A stretch of 35,764 nt of DNA, taken from the NCBI RefSeq assembly GCF_000467125.1, contig NZ_BATJ01000030.1, positions 1 through 35,764 of the forward strand, given 5' to 3'. The stretch is from Vibrio proteolyticus NBRC 13287 (GTDB lineage: Bacteria > Pseudomonadota > Gammaproteobacteria > Enterobacterales > Vibrionaceae). Below, in pieces: positions 1-8,031 of the stretch. How positions within the stretch are numbered: position 1 is the stretch's first letter; each line of letters starts with the position of its first letter. The position numbers and the translations under genes are program-made. The notes under the pieces were generated by a model that saw only the letters and a program-made list of their open reading frames with translations, was not told the origin of the DNA and did not search any database.

Positions 1-276
1 CCCTTACCTCACCAACTAGCTAATCCCACCTGGGCATATCCTGACGCGAGAGGCCCGAAGGTCCCCCTCTTTGAGCCGAAGCTATTATGCGGTATTAGCC
101 ATCGTTTCCAATGGTTATCCCCCACATCAGGGCAATTTCCCAGGCATTACTCACCCGTCCGCCGCTCGACGCCGTTCACGTTCCCCGAAGGTTCAGTGAA
201 CTCGTTTCCGCTCGACTTGCATGTGTTAGGCCTGCCGCCAGCGTTCAATCTGAGCCATGATCAAACTCTTCAATTT
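1..276 (-). rRNA. rrs: 16S ribosomal RNA, 5' part only
   Basis: Reading the minus strand from 276 downward gives the conserved bacterial 16S start (AAATTGAAGAGTTTGATCAT), followed by the universal segments for the 27F primer region and the V1 and V2 loops. The gene runs off the left edge, so only about 276 of roughly 1,540 bases are present. The V1 helix has the fully paired arms GTTCAC and GTGAAC around the CCTTCGGGG loop. The sequence pattern is Vibrio-like. The mature 5' end at 276 is placed by similarity to E. coli. Confidence 0.97.
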
Positions 277-654
277 AAGATTTTGTCGGCTCAATGAATA
301 CTGAACATTACATATAGTAATGTTTGAATTGACTGTGCTCTTATTGGTTTTCACTTTTGAAAAAGTAAAACAAAACAGCTCAAGGCTGCTTCCCAATTCG
401 AATGGTCACTTCGTTTCATTGAAACCTAAGTTGATGTCGAAACATCAATTTGGATTATCATCAACGAGTGCCCACACAGATTGATAGGTTTATATTCTTA
501 AAGAGCTTGCTTTTCGAGAAGTTTTTCTCTCAAAGAGGAGGTGCATTCTAGCGAGATAATTTGAAGAGTCAAACACTTTTTCAAATTTCTTTTCGGAGAA
601 GTTTTTCACCTCGCTGATACCGATGAAGCCTTGTGGCGTCTGCCGTGTCAGTGG
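277..654 (-). other. rrn operon leader with boxA
   Basis: This stretch lies between the promoters and mature 16S and has no plausible gene. On the minus strand, positions 510 to 497 read GCAAGCTCTTTAAG, matching the rrn boxA antitermination core (GCTCTTTAA). It is followed by a segment resembling the E. coli rrn leader (AATCTGTGTGGGCACTC near 485-465). These are expected to bind the NusB/NusE antitermination complex. The leader is removed by RNase III and other nucleases during maturation. Confidence 0.75.
545..572 (-). promoter_or_regulatory. rrn P2 promoter
   Basis: On the minus strand there is a -35 TTGACT (572-567), a 16-base spacer and a -10 TAGAAT (550-545), followed by GCAC. The spacing and position about 270 bases before mature 16S fit the downstream P2 promoter of rRNA operons. 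Confidence 0.75.
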
Positions 655-660
655 ATGCGC

Positions 661-720
661 ATTATAGTGAGTTGAGATTTCAGCGCAAGCCCTTTTTCAA
701 AAAAAATTGAAAAAAGAGTC
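661..720 (-). promoter_or_regulatory. rrn P1 promoter with UP element
   Basis: On the minus strand there is a -35 TTGCGC (688-683), a 16-base spacer and a perfect -10 TATAAT (666-661). A GC-rich GCGC discriminator follows, which is typical of stringently controlled rRNA promoters. The bases upstream of the -35 (720-692) are runs of A and T, like an UP element bound by the RNA polymerase alpha C-terminal domain. About 116 bases separate it from P2. Confidence 0.8.
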
Positions 721-749
721 ATTTCGTTGAATAAAGCATCAATAACGTA

Positions 750-776
750 AAAAAGAGGGTATAAAACCCTCTTTTT
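750..776 (-). terminator. Rho-independent terminator after fre
   Basis: A stem of AAAAAGAGGG (750-759) and CCCTCTTTTT (767-776) has a 7-base loop. On the minus strand it sits 21 bases after the fre stop and ends in a T run. It separates the ubiD-fdx-fre operon from the rrn promoter region. Confidence 0.85.
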
Positions 777-796
777 CGCTTCTGGAAACCCTTTAA

Positions 797-1510
797 TTAA
801 ATAAAGGCATACGCATCTGCGTACATGTGATCACTTAACGCTTGTTTATTTTGTGTAAACTGTTCACGCGCAGAGCCCGCCATTTCAAAGCGACCCGCGA
901 TATAGATATCGTAGTCGGCCAGTGAATCGAAATCGTCATTAATGGCTTGCAATACGTTACCGACTTTTCCTTGCCAGTCTGCTTCTGCTTGCTCCACGAC
1001 CGGAACAAAATGAACATTATTATATCGCTGTTCAATCGCGCGTAACTCGTCTTTCGCGTACAACTGGCATTCATCGCGCGCGCCCCAGTATAAATAGATG
1101 TTATTGGATTTGTTTTGCGCAATACAGTGATCCAAGATCGAACGTACGTAGCTGAAGCCTGTGCCCCCTGCGATCAGCAGCAGTGGACGTTGGCTGTCCT
1201 CTTTTACCCAAGCGTCACCGTGCGGGGCATCGATCGCGATATCCGTGCCATTCGCCAAAGCGGCTTGCATCGCCTCAACCACTTCACCGGCATAAGCATT
1301 ATGCTCCGCAGCTCCGATGTGCAGCTCCAGCTCCCCCTCATGGCGGCACGGACTGCTGGCGATAGAGAACGGACGCTTGTCTTTTTCTCCCATTACCACC
1401 ATCAGGTACTGGCCGGCTTTAAAAGCCACCGGAGTTTCTGGATGCAGCAGGATCTGGTATGTATTGCAGGCTAACGGCTGAATAGACTTTACTTTACATT
1501 GGATGGTCAT
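797..1510 (-). CDS. fre: NAD(P)H-flavin reductase
   Basis: The 237-residue protein matches the Fre/LuxG family (E. coli Fre is 233 residues). These enzymes use NAD(P)H to reduce free FMN, FAD or riboflavin. Visible motifs are the flavin-binding RPFSIAS (residues 46-52) and the nucleotide-binding GGTGFS (115-120) in a ferredoxin-reductase-type fold. The last residues, ADAYAFI, are typical of the family. The ATG at 1510 follows a GAGGAAG Shine-Dalgarno. It lies 15 bases after a ferredoxin gene and is third in the ubiD-fdx-fre operon. Reduced flavin is the starting point for prenylated FMN, the UbiD cofactor (made by UbiX), so the grouping may be functional; that link is inference. It is a cytoplasmic soluble enzyme. 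Fre is also implicated in reductive iron release and radical repair in E. coli. Confidence 0.93.
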   Translation of the reverse strand: MTIQCKVKSIQPLACNTYQILLHPETPVAFKAGQYLMVVMGEKDKRPFSIASSPCRHEGELELHIGAAEHNAYAGEVVEAMQAALANGTDIAIDAPHGDAWVKEDSQRPLLLIAGGTGFSYVRSILDHCIAQNKSNNIYLYWGARDECQLYAKDELRAIEQRYNNVHFVPVVEQAEADWQGKVGNVLQAINDDFDSLADYDIYIAGRFEMAGSAREQFTQNKQALSDHMYADAYAFI

Positions 1511-1525
1511 GGTCTTCCTCTATAC

Positions 1526-1795
1526 TTACTCATCAAAAGTAAGCACTAAATTACTTTCGGCTAAGGCCTGACAAGCAAATATCCATCCCTGTTCCTGCTC
1601 CTTCTCTGTCAGCATGGGTTCAAGGAGATAACTTACTTCGCCTTCTATTTTTCGGCACAGACACGCAGCGCATGCGCCGACCTGACAACGGTGCGGGAAG
1701 CTAATTTGATGGTTGAGCGCCGCTTCCAGCACTGTTTCTCCATCTTGCACATCAAACTGGATATTCGCTGGCTGCAAGATGACAAGGTGGCTCAT
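1526..1795 (-). CDS. plant-type 2Fe-2S ferredoxin
   Basis: This 89-residue protein has the plant-type ferredoxin cysteine pattern: Cys37, Cys42, Cys45 and Cys75 (C-x4-C-x2-C-x29-C), with the CQVGACAAC core. It should bind one 2Fe-2S cluster and carry single electrons in the cytoplasm. Its size resembles YfaE, the E. coli ferredoxin that maintains the ribonucleotide reductase diferric cofactor, but here it is not beside nrdAB. Its ATG overlaps the ubiD stop by four bases (ATGA), so the two are probably translationally coupled, and fre follows 15 bases later. The neighbours suggest it may take electrons from Fre or serve ubiquinone synthesis; neither partner can be proved from sequence. Confidence 0.88.
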   Translation of the reverse strand: MSHLVILQPANIQFDVQDGETVLEAALNHQISFPHRCQVGACAACLCRKIEGEVSYLLEPMLTEKEQEQGWIFACQALAESNLVLTFDE

Positions 1796-3645
1796 AGGAT
1801 ACCTAACTTATCCCAGATCGCATCGATTTTTGCCACAAGTTGGGGATCTTTCTGAATAGGAGTCCCCCACTCGCGTTGTACTTCCCCGTCGAACTTATTG
1901 GTAGCGTCCAGAGCCAGCTTGCTGCTCTGCCCTTCCGTTGCCGGGTATTGAATGGTGTCGCGTGCCGGATCCATGCGCGTCGTGATCGCCCAGATAACAT
2001 CATTCCAGTCTCTGACATTGACGTCATCATCGCACAGCACCACAAAGCGGGCATCACTCAAAGTCAGTAGCCATGGCCAGAGTTTGTCCAGCAAAGCCCG
2101 GGACTGACCAGCGGCGTCTTTTTTCATCGACACCAGTACGAATCGTTGCTGCGCACCTTGTGGCAGATGTATATCCACCAGATCCGGGCATACGTGACGT
2201 AGTTGCTCGATCTCTGCCTCACCAACCCGGGCACTCGGCGGGGTCAACGTATCAGATGCCCTGCTCTGCTCTGCTTCCCATTTTATTGTCGCATCCAGGC
2301 CCATTTTCGACCCCAGCCCCGTCACCGGAGAAGCAAAATCCAGCGAGTCGATCGGCGTGTTTTCGATCAAAAGGGTGTCGCGCACCGGATCCATGTGTTC
2401 GGTCATCGCCTGAACCACCTCATCCCAGTCGCGGGCATTGACTTGTTCATCACACACTATCACGAACTTGGTGTACATAAACTGGCGCAGGAATGACCAT
2501 ACCCCCATCATGACCCGCTTCGCGTGACCGGGATATTGTTTTTTCATGGTCACCACGGCCATGCGGTACGAGCACCCTTCCGGCGGCAGGTAGAAATCTG
2601 CAATCTCGGGAAATTGTTTTTGCAGAATCGGCACAAACACTTCATTGAGCGCCACGCCTAATACCGCCGGCTCATCTGGTGGACGGCCGGTGTACGTGCT
2701 GTGATAGATCGGCTCGTTACGCATCGTGATGTGCGTAACGGTAAATACGTGGTGACGTTCTTTTTCGTTGTAATAGCCAGTGTGATCGCCGTATGGACCT
2801 TCTTGCGCAAATTCAGTCGGATCGATATAGCCTTCCAGGATAATTTCGGCGCTGGCAGGCACATCCAAATCATTGCTGATCGATTTCACCACTTCGGTTT
2901 TACGGCCCCGCAATAAACCAGCGAAAGCGTATTCGGACAAGGTATCTGGTACGGGTGTCACCGCCCCCAGAATCGTCGCCGGATCCGCCCCGAAGGCGAC
3001 CGACACCGGAAACGGTTGGCCTGGATGAGTCTCCATCCAGTCGCGTAGATCCAGCGCTCCTCCCCGATGCGCCAGCCAGCGCATGATCACTTTGTTCTTA
3101 CCCAGCTTTTGCTGACGGTAAATGCCCAAATTCTGCCGTTTCTTGTGCGGCCCACGAGTGATGGTTAAGCCCCACGTCATCAATGGCGCTACATCATCGG
3201 GCCAGCAACTCATAACCGGGATTTTGTCGAGGTCGACCTCTTCGCCTTGCCAGATGATCTCCTGGCAAGCGGCTTTGCGCAGCCGTTTGGCTGGCATATT
3301 GAGCACCTGACGGAACACTGGCAGCTTGTCCAGCGCATCTTTGAAACCACGTGGCGGTTCCGGCTCTTTGAGATAAGCGAGTAATTTGCCCACCTCGCGC
3401 AGCTCTTGAACGTCGTGGCGCCCCATTCCGATGGCAACCCGTTCCGGCGTCCCGTACAGGTTGGTCAAGACCGGCATGTCGTAACCAATCGGATTTTCGA
3501 ACAGCAATGCCGGCCCACCGGCACGCAGCGTACGGTCACTGATTTCGGTCATTTCATAATGAGGATCAACTGGGTGAGTGATGCGTTTTAGCTTGCCCTG
3601 GCGTTCAAGATAATCTGTAAAATCGCGTAAATCCTTAAAACTCAT
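1792..3645 (-). CDS. ubiD: 3-octaprenyl-4-hydroxybenzoate decarboxylase UbiD, long form
   Basis: UbiD removes the carboxyl group of 4-hydroxy-3-polyprenylbenzoate in ubiquinone synthesis, using prenylated FMN supplied by UbiX. The N-terminus MSFKDLRDFTDYLERQGKLK and the EGPYGDHTGYYN segment (about 282-293, containing the family's acidic catalytic region) identify the family. At 617 residues it is about 120 longer than the 497-residue E. coli protein. The extra length is an internal duplication: residues about 348-460 (FVIVCDEQVNARDWDEV, HMDPVRDT, GLDATIKW) recur as about 489-590 (FVVLCDDDVNVRDWNDV, RMDPARDT, ALDATNKF), before the shared tail REWGTPIQKDP. An AGAAGG Shine-Dalgarno precedes the ATG at 3645. 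It is first in the ubiD-fdx-fre operon. Confidence 0.93.
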   Translation of the reverse strand: MSFKDLRDFTDYLERQGKLKRITHPVDPHYEMTEISDRTLRAGGPALLFENPIGYDMPVLTNLYGTPERVAIGMGRHDVQELREVGKLLAYLKEPEPPRGFKDALDKLPVFRQVLNMPAKRLRKAACQEIIWQGEEVDLDKIPVMSCWPDDVAPLMTWGLTITRGPHKKRQNLGIYRQQKLGKNKVIMRWLAHRGGALDLRDWMETHPGQPFPVSVAFGADPATILGAVTPVPDTLSEYAFAGLLRGRKTEVVKSISNDLDVPASAEIILEGYIDPTEFAQEGPYGDHTGYYNEKERHHVFTVTHITMRNEPIYHSTYTGRPPDEPAVLGVALNEVFVPILQKQFPEIADFYLPPEGCSYRMAVVTMKKQYPGHAKRVMMGVWSFLRQFMYTKFVIVCDEQVNARDWDEVVQAMTEHMDPVRDTLLIENTPIDSLDFASPVTGLGSKMGLDATIKWEAEQSRASDTLTPPSARVGEAEIEQLRHVCPDLVDIHLPQGAQQRFVLVSMKKDAAGQSRALLDKLWPWLLTLSDARFVVLCDDDVNVRDWNDVIWAITTRMDPARDTIQYPATEGQSSKLALDATNKFDGEVQREWGTPIQKDPQLVAKIDAIWDKLGIL

Positions 3646-3676
3646 AGGCCTTCTGCTGGCTGGTTAAACTGCACGC

Positions 3677-3685
3677 AGTATACCA
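3677..3685 (-). promoter_or_regulatory. possible extended -10 promoter of ubiD
   Basis: The minus strand reads TGGTATACT from 3685 to 3677, an extended -10 motif 32 bases before the ubiD start. No good -35 is seen, which is common for extended -10 promoters. It lies in the 79-base gap after the upstream gene. Confidence 0.45.
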
Positions 3686-3724
3686 AAAAGCACTCTAGAC
3701 GGTGCCCCATTTTTCGTGTGGGTA

Positions 3725-4720
3725 TTACTGGGCAATCGCCTGCAAAATCGCACTGCTTTTGACCTGTTGATTGCTGTCGGCCAAATCACGTAACCAACTG
3801 CCGTAGCCCTGCTCAGCCAGATGGCGAGCGACCAGAGGCGCCTCGTCGCTGTTGCCCATCCGCTCAATCAGAAATTGCTGTACCTCTTGCGGCATCGGCT
3901 TAACTCGGGTCAGGGCTTTGAGCGCGTCTTCTTTGAGGCTGGGATTGGCTGTTGCCAGTATCACCTGATGCAGCGAAAACGGATCATGACGGGCGGCTAA
4001 GCGTAACAACTCATCTCGGGTATTGCTGTCAGCGCGCATCAGCCACAACAATTTATACACTTCCGGGTCGTCACTGACCTGAGCCAGGCGCACCATCACC
4101 TGAGACGACGGCAACCAACTGGTGACTTTCGCCTGAGTCAGCTGCTGCGTGAGAGCCGTCAGGGCGCGAGGCGACAGACTGTCCAGTTCACGAATCAACA
4201 GCGCTTCGCGGGTCTGAAGCTGATAATCACTGCCTGACAGCCAGTGTTGCAGATCCAGCTCACCACGTTCTGCCATCAGCACAAAATCGAGCGTGGTCTG
4301 ATCCTGACGCCAACGTTTCAACAGACGGAACGCGATCGCCGGATAGTCAAAAGCCGGCACACTGAATTCATACCCGTCTCCCCGTTCCAGTATTTGATAC
4401 ACGGGCGGCTGGGCTTGTTGACGCTCAATGAACAGTGCCATTTTCGGCGTTAAGATCAGGTCTTGGTGTTCGATTTCAGACAACAGGCGATAACGTGCCA
4501 CCTCTTGTTGCGGCAACGCCAGTCGCTCGAGAGCGAAATTGAGAGAATCGATTTTATCCGCTTTAACCAGCTGCATCAGTTCATCGACTTTGTGTTTGAT
4601 CTGATCGTCATGCGCCCATTGCTCTATCACTTGTGGTGACATTTCCGTGGCGCTGAGTGGCGACACCGGGAGCAGTAATGACGATATCAGGAGAAGTGAC
4701 GACAACATTCCTTGTTGCAT
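3725..4720 (-). CDS. exported protein of unknown function
   Basis: I do not recognise a named family for this 331-residue protein. It begins with a cleavable-looking signal peptide (a hydrophobic stretch SSLLLISSLLLPVSPLSA around residues 6-23), so it is probably periplasmic. The rest is rich in short amphipathic leucine/alanine helices (for example RYRLLSEIEHQDLI, LTALTQQLTQ, LARHDPFSLHQVILA). The C-terminal half has the look of HEAT-like helical repeats, which usually mediate protein contacts. There is a strong AAGGAGG Shine-Dalgarno seven bases before the ATG at 4720. It sits between rho and ubiD on the same strand, with a terminator separating it from rho. No catalytic motif is visible. 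Confidence 0.75.
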   Translation of the reverse strand: MQQGMLSSLLLISSLLLPVSPLSATEMSPQVIEQWAHDDQIKHKVDELMQLVKADKIDSLNFALERLALPQQEVARYRLLSEIEHQDLILTPKMALFIERQQAQPPVYQILERGDGYEFSVPAFDYPAIAFRLLKRWRQDQTTLDFVLMAERGELDLQHWLSGSDYQLQTREALLIRELDSLSPRALTALTQQLTQAKVTSWLPSSQVMVRLAQVSDDPEVYKLLWLMRADSNTRDELLRLAARHDPFSLHQVILATANPSLKEDALKALTRVKPMPQEVQQFLIERMGNSDEAPLVARHLAEQGYGSWLRDLADSNQQVKSSAILQAIAQ

Positions 4721-4778
4721 GTTAACCTCCTTGTAACATCTTCCTCATTCTGAGCCTTATATAAATAGAATGCAATAA

Positions 4779-4806
4779 AAAACGCCACCGCAAGCGGTGG
4801 CGTTTT
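4779..4806 (-). terminator. Rho-independent terminator after rho
   Basis: A 13-pair inverted repeat, AAAACGCCACCGC (4779-4791) and GCGGTGGCGTTTT (4794-4806), lies 17 bases after the rho stop. The minus-strand copy ends in a T run. It isolates rho from the unknown exported-protein gene downstream. Confidence 0.87.
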
Positions 4807-4822
4807 CACAAGTCAGAATGGG

Positions 4823-6082
4823 TTACTGACGACGCATCGCGTCGAAGAACTCATCATTGGTCTTGGTCATGGCCAATTTATCGATCAGGAATTCCATCGC
4901 GTCGATTTCACCCATCGGGTGCACAATCTTGCGCAGAATCCACATCTTCTGCAGCTCATCAGCTTTGGTCAACAGCTCTTCACGACGAGTGCCTGAGCGG
5001 TTGAAGTCGATCGCTGGGAAGACACGCTTTTCTGCAATCTTACGGTTCAGGTGCAGTTCCATGTTACCTGTACCTTTAAACTCTTCGTAGATCACTTCAT
5101 CCATCTTCGAACCGGTGTCGACCAGTGCCGTCGCGATGATGGTCAGGCTGCCGCCCTCTTCCACATTACGAGCTGCACCGAAGAAACGCTTCGGACGGTG
5201 CAATGCGTTGGCGTCCACACCACCGGTCAGAACTTTACCTGATGACGGAACCACGGTGTTGTAAGCACGAGCAAGACGAGTGATTGAGTCCAGCAGAATC
5301 ACCACATCTTTCTTGTGTTCAACCAGACGCTTGGCCTTCTCGATCACCATCTCAGCAACCTGAACGTGACGAGACGCTGGCTCATCGAACGTCGAGGCAA
5401 TCACTTCGCCTTTCACCAAGCGTTGCATTTCGGTTACTTCTTCCGGACGTTCGTCAATCAGCAGCACCATCAACTCACACTCAGGGTGGTTGTAGGCGAT
5501 GCTCTGAGCGATGTTTTGCAGCAGCATGGTTTTACCCGCTTTTGGCGGAGCAACAATCAGGCCACGCTGACCTTTACCAATCGGAGAAGCCAGGTCAAGA
5601 ACACGCGCGGTAATATCTTCGGTTGAGCCATTACCACGCTCCATCACCATACGCTCGTTGGCGTGCAGTGGCGTTAAGTTCTCAAATAAAATCTTGTTGC
5701 GGGCGTTGTCCGGCTTGTCGTCGTTAACCGTGTTGACTTTCAGCAGGGCAAAGTAGCGCTCACCGTCTTTAGGTGGACGAATCTTACCGGCAATAGAGTC
5801 ACCGGTACGCAGGTTAAAACGTCGGATTTGGCTCGGTGACACGTAGATGTCGTCAGGACCTGCCAGGTACGAACTGTCTGCACTGCGCAGGAAACCAAAA
5901 CCGTCTTGAAGAATCTCCAGTACCCCGTCGCCAAAGATATCTTCACCACTTTTCGCATGAGCTTTGAGGATAGCGAAGATGATGTCTTGTTTTCTCAGAC
6001 GTGCCAGGTTTTCAAGGCCCAAGCTTTCGCCCAGTTTGACAAGATCAGACACAGGTCTGTTCTTCAGTTCTGTTAGATTCAT
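4823..6082 (-). CDS. rho: transcription termination factor Rho
   Basis: Rho is a hexameric RNA helicase that binds C-rich nascent RNA and uses ATP to release RNA polymerase. The protein is nearly identical to E. coli Rho. It has the N-terminal RNA-binding domain (DGFGFLRS about residues 60-67), the Walker A APPKAGKT (about 178-185), the Walker B region VILLDSITRLARA and the R-loop/Q-loop segment SSGKVLTGGVD. I place the start at the ATG at 6082 (MNLTELKNRPVSDL), giving 419 residues, exactly the E. coli length. A longer frame opens at a TTG at 6106 but lacks support. About 200 bases of leader precede it after the trxA terminator, which leaves room for the autoregulated leader known for rho in E. 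coli. Confidence 0.97.
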   Translation of the reverse strand: MNLTELKNRPVSDLVKLGESLGLENLARLRKQDIIFAILKAHAKSGEDIFGDGVLEILQDGFGFLRSADSSYLAGPDDIYVSPSQIRRFNLRTGDSIAGKIRPPKDGERYFALLKVNTVNDDKPDNARNKILFENLTPLHANERMVMERGNGSTEDITARVLDLASPIGKGQRGLIVAPPKAGKTMLLQNIAQSIAYNHPECELMVLLIDERPEEVTEMQRLVKGEVIASTFDEPASRHVQVAEMVIEKAKRLVEHKKDVVILLDSITRLARAYNTVVPSSGKVLTGGVDANALHRPKRFFGAARNVEEGGSLTIIATALVDTGSKMDEVIYEEFKGTGNMELHLNRKIAEKRVFPAIDFNRSGTRREELLTKADELQKMWILRKIVHPMGEIDAMEFLIDKLAMTKTNDEFFDAMRRQ

Positions 6083-6237
6083 TGTGGTGGATGCTTGTTT
6101 AGTCAAAATAGGATCTGTTGTTAGTTAAGAAGGATTTGGTCGCAGGATTGACCAAGAAGTGAACACTTGTTTATTTAACGTGCGATAAGTTAGCACTAAA
6201 TACTAGCCTAGTCTAGATTTAGTTACGCTTCAAAAAC

Positions 6238-6269
6238 AAAACCGTGCATCGGTAATTATGCACGGTTTT
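6238..6269 (-). terminator. Rho-independent terminator after trxA
   Basis: A 12-pair stem, AAAACCGTGCAT (6238-6249) and ATGCACGGTTTT (6258-6269), has an 8-base loop and lies 17 bases after the trxA stop. The minus-strand copy ends in TTTT and continues T-rich. Confidence 0.85.
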
Positions 6270-6286
6270 ATTATTTGAGCTAAGGC

Positions 6287-6613
6287 TTAAAGGTTTGCGT
6301 CCAGAAACTCTTTCAGTTGAGTCTTAGACAGGGCGCCAACTTTGGTTGCCGCTACATTGCCGTCTTTAAACAGCAGCAGCGTTGGAATACCACGAATACC
6401 AAACTTAGGTGGAGTACCTGCGTTGTGGTCGATATTTAGTTTGCCGATAGTGAGTTTGCCTTCGTACTCGTCTGCGATTTCGTCCAGGATAGGCGCAATC
6501 ATCTTACAAGGACCACACCATTCTGCCCAAAAATCTACCAGAACCGGGCCTGCAGCTTTGATTACGTCATTTTCAAAACCGTCATCAGTTAGCTGCAAAA
6601 TCTTATCACTCAT
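6287..6613 (-). CDS. trxA: thioredoxin 1
   Basis: This 108-residue thioredoxin has the redox-active site WCGPC (Cys33 and Cys36) and the conserved cis-proline segment RGIPTLLLF. It is a cytoplasmic disulfide reductant for ribonucleotide reductase, methionine sulfoxide reductase and others, kept reduced by thioredoxin reductase. The start is placed at the ATG at 6613 (MSDKILQL), which matches E. coli thioredoxin in length and N-terminus. The frame stays open four codons further upstream without support. It is divergent from rhlB and upstream of rho on the same strand, the usual rhlB-trxA-rho arrangement in gammaproteobacteria. Confidence 0.96.
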   Translation of the reverse strand: MSDKILQLTDDGFENDVIKAAGPVLVDFWAEWCGPCKMIAPILDEIADEYEGKLTIGKLNIDHNAGTPPKFGIRGIPTLLLFKDGNVAATKVGALSKTQLKEFLDANL

Positions 6614-6725
6614 CTTCCACTCCAATGTGTTTTTTCTGAGCTGGTTGGATGATAACCAGTAAATAGATGCTCTATTGGAATGTATTTACTTTCGTATTGC
6701 AAGCTTAAGCTGATATTCTATAGCC

Positions 6726-8024
6726 ATGAAAAAGACGCATATCACAGAGCAAAAGTTCGCCGATTTGGGATTACACGCCCAAGTTGTTGAAGGATTGGAA
6801 AAAAAAGGGTTCGAATACTGTACCCCGATCCAAGCCTTGGCGTTGCCGGTCCTGCTCACCGGCCAAGACATTGCAGGCCAGGCCCAGACGGGCACTGGTA
6901 AAACCCTCGCGTTTCTTACTGCTACTTTCCACCACCTGCTGACCACGCCAGAGCGCGAAGGCCGCCAGCCAACCCAGCCGCGCGCCATCATTATGGCTCC
7001 GACCCGTGAACTGGCTATCCAGATCTATAACGATGCTGAACCTCTGATTGCCAGCACCGGACTTAAGGCCGCACTGGCCTACGGCGGTGAAAGTTATGAT
7101 AAGCAGCTCACAAAATTGCAACAAGGCGTCGATATTCTGATCGGCACCACAGGTCGCATCATCGACTTCCATAAACAGAAGGTCTTTAACCTCGACAGCA
7201 TTCAGGCTGTGGTTCTGGATGAAGCGGACCGCATGTTCGATCTGGGCTTTATCAAAGACATTCGTTTCCTGTTCCGCCGCATGCCCAATGCCAAAGAGCG
7301 CCTCAACATGCTGTTCTCTGCCACGCTGTCCTACCGAGTACAGGAACTGGCGTTCGAGCACATGAATGACCCGCAAAAAGTTGAGTCTGAACCGCAACAG
7401 AAAACTGGTCACCGGATTCAGGAAGAGCTGTTCTACCCATCCAACGAACACAAAATGTCGCTGTTGCAAACGCTGCTCGAAGAAGATTGGCCAGACCGTG
7501 CGATCGTGTTTGCCAACACCAAGCACAAATGTGAATCGATCTGGGGCCATTTGGCAGCCGACGGCCACCGTGTGGGTCTGTTGACCGGCGACGTACCGCA
7601 GAAAAAACGCGAAAAAGTGCTGGAACAATTTACGCAAGGCGATCTCGACATTCTGGTGGCCACCGATGTTGCCGCCCGTGGTCTGCACATTCCTCAAGTG
7701 ACGCATGTCTTCAACTTCGACTTGCCGGATGACTGCGAAGATTACGTTCACCGTATCGGCCGGACCGGACGTGCTGGTGCCAGCGGCCACTCGATCAGCT
7801 TTGCCTGTGAACAGTACGCCATCAACCTGCCGGCGATCGAAGAGTACATTGAACATGCGATCCCGACCTCGGAATACGATCCGACCGCTCTGCTGACGGA
7901 TCTGCCACCGGCCATTCGCATGCGCTCAAGCTCGCAGCAGCAACGTCGCACCAACACGGGGGGGTCTCGTAGCCGCAAACCGCAGCGTCGTCCACGCCCA
8001 CCACGTCAACAAAAGGATTCGTAA
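6726..8024 (+). CDS. rhlB: ATP-dependent RNA helicase RhlB
   Basis: RhlB is the DEAD-box helicase of the RNA degradosome. It unwinds structured RNA so PNPase can degrade it, working with RNase E. Helicase motifs are visible in order: PIQ (34-36), Walker A AQTGTGKT (53-60), PTRELA, DEAD (165-168), SAT (198-200) and HRIGRTGR (342-349). The sequence follows E. coli RhlB closely from SKTHLTEQKF-like start to the end. The last 35 residues are basic and Arg/Pro/Gln-rich, a tail likely to touch RNA. The protein is 432 residues against 421 in E. coli. gppA starts seven bases after its stop, so the two are probably one transcript, as in E. coli. Confidence 0.96.
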   Translation: MKKTHITEQKFADLGLHAQVVEGLEKKGFEYCTPIQALALPVLLTGQDIAGQAQTGTGKTLAFLTATFHHLLTTPEREGRQPTQPRAIIMAPTRELAIQIYNDAEPLIASTGLKAALAYGGESYDKQLTKLQQGVDILIGTTGRIIDFHKQKVFNLDSIQAVVLDEADRMFDLGFIKDIRFLFRRMPNAKERLNMLFSATLSYRVQELAFEHMNDPQKVESEPQQKTGHRIQEELFYPSNEHKMSLLQTLLEEDWPDRAIVFANTKHKCESIWGHLAADGHRVGLLTGDVPQKKREKVLEQFTQGDLDILVATDVAARGLHIPQVTHVFNFDLPDDCEDYVHRIGRTGRAGASGHSISFACEQYAINLPAIEEYIEHAIPTSEYDPTALLTDLPPAIRMRSSSQQQRRTNTGGSRSRKPQRRPRPPRQQKDS

Positions 8025-8031
8025 GCCGTTT

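Noticed and set aside
6083..6106. TTG start of rho at 6106
   Set aside because: It adds eight codons not present in E. coli Rho; the ATG at 6082 gives the exact family length.
6641..6659. CTGGTT-N7-AACCAG dyad between trxA and rhlB
   Set aside because: A single six-base dyad in a divergent promoter region; no known regulator site and no second copy.
6771..7856. Long open frame opposite rhlB
   Set aside because: It covers the rhlB helicase domain in antisense and has shadow-type composition.
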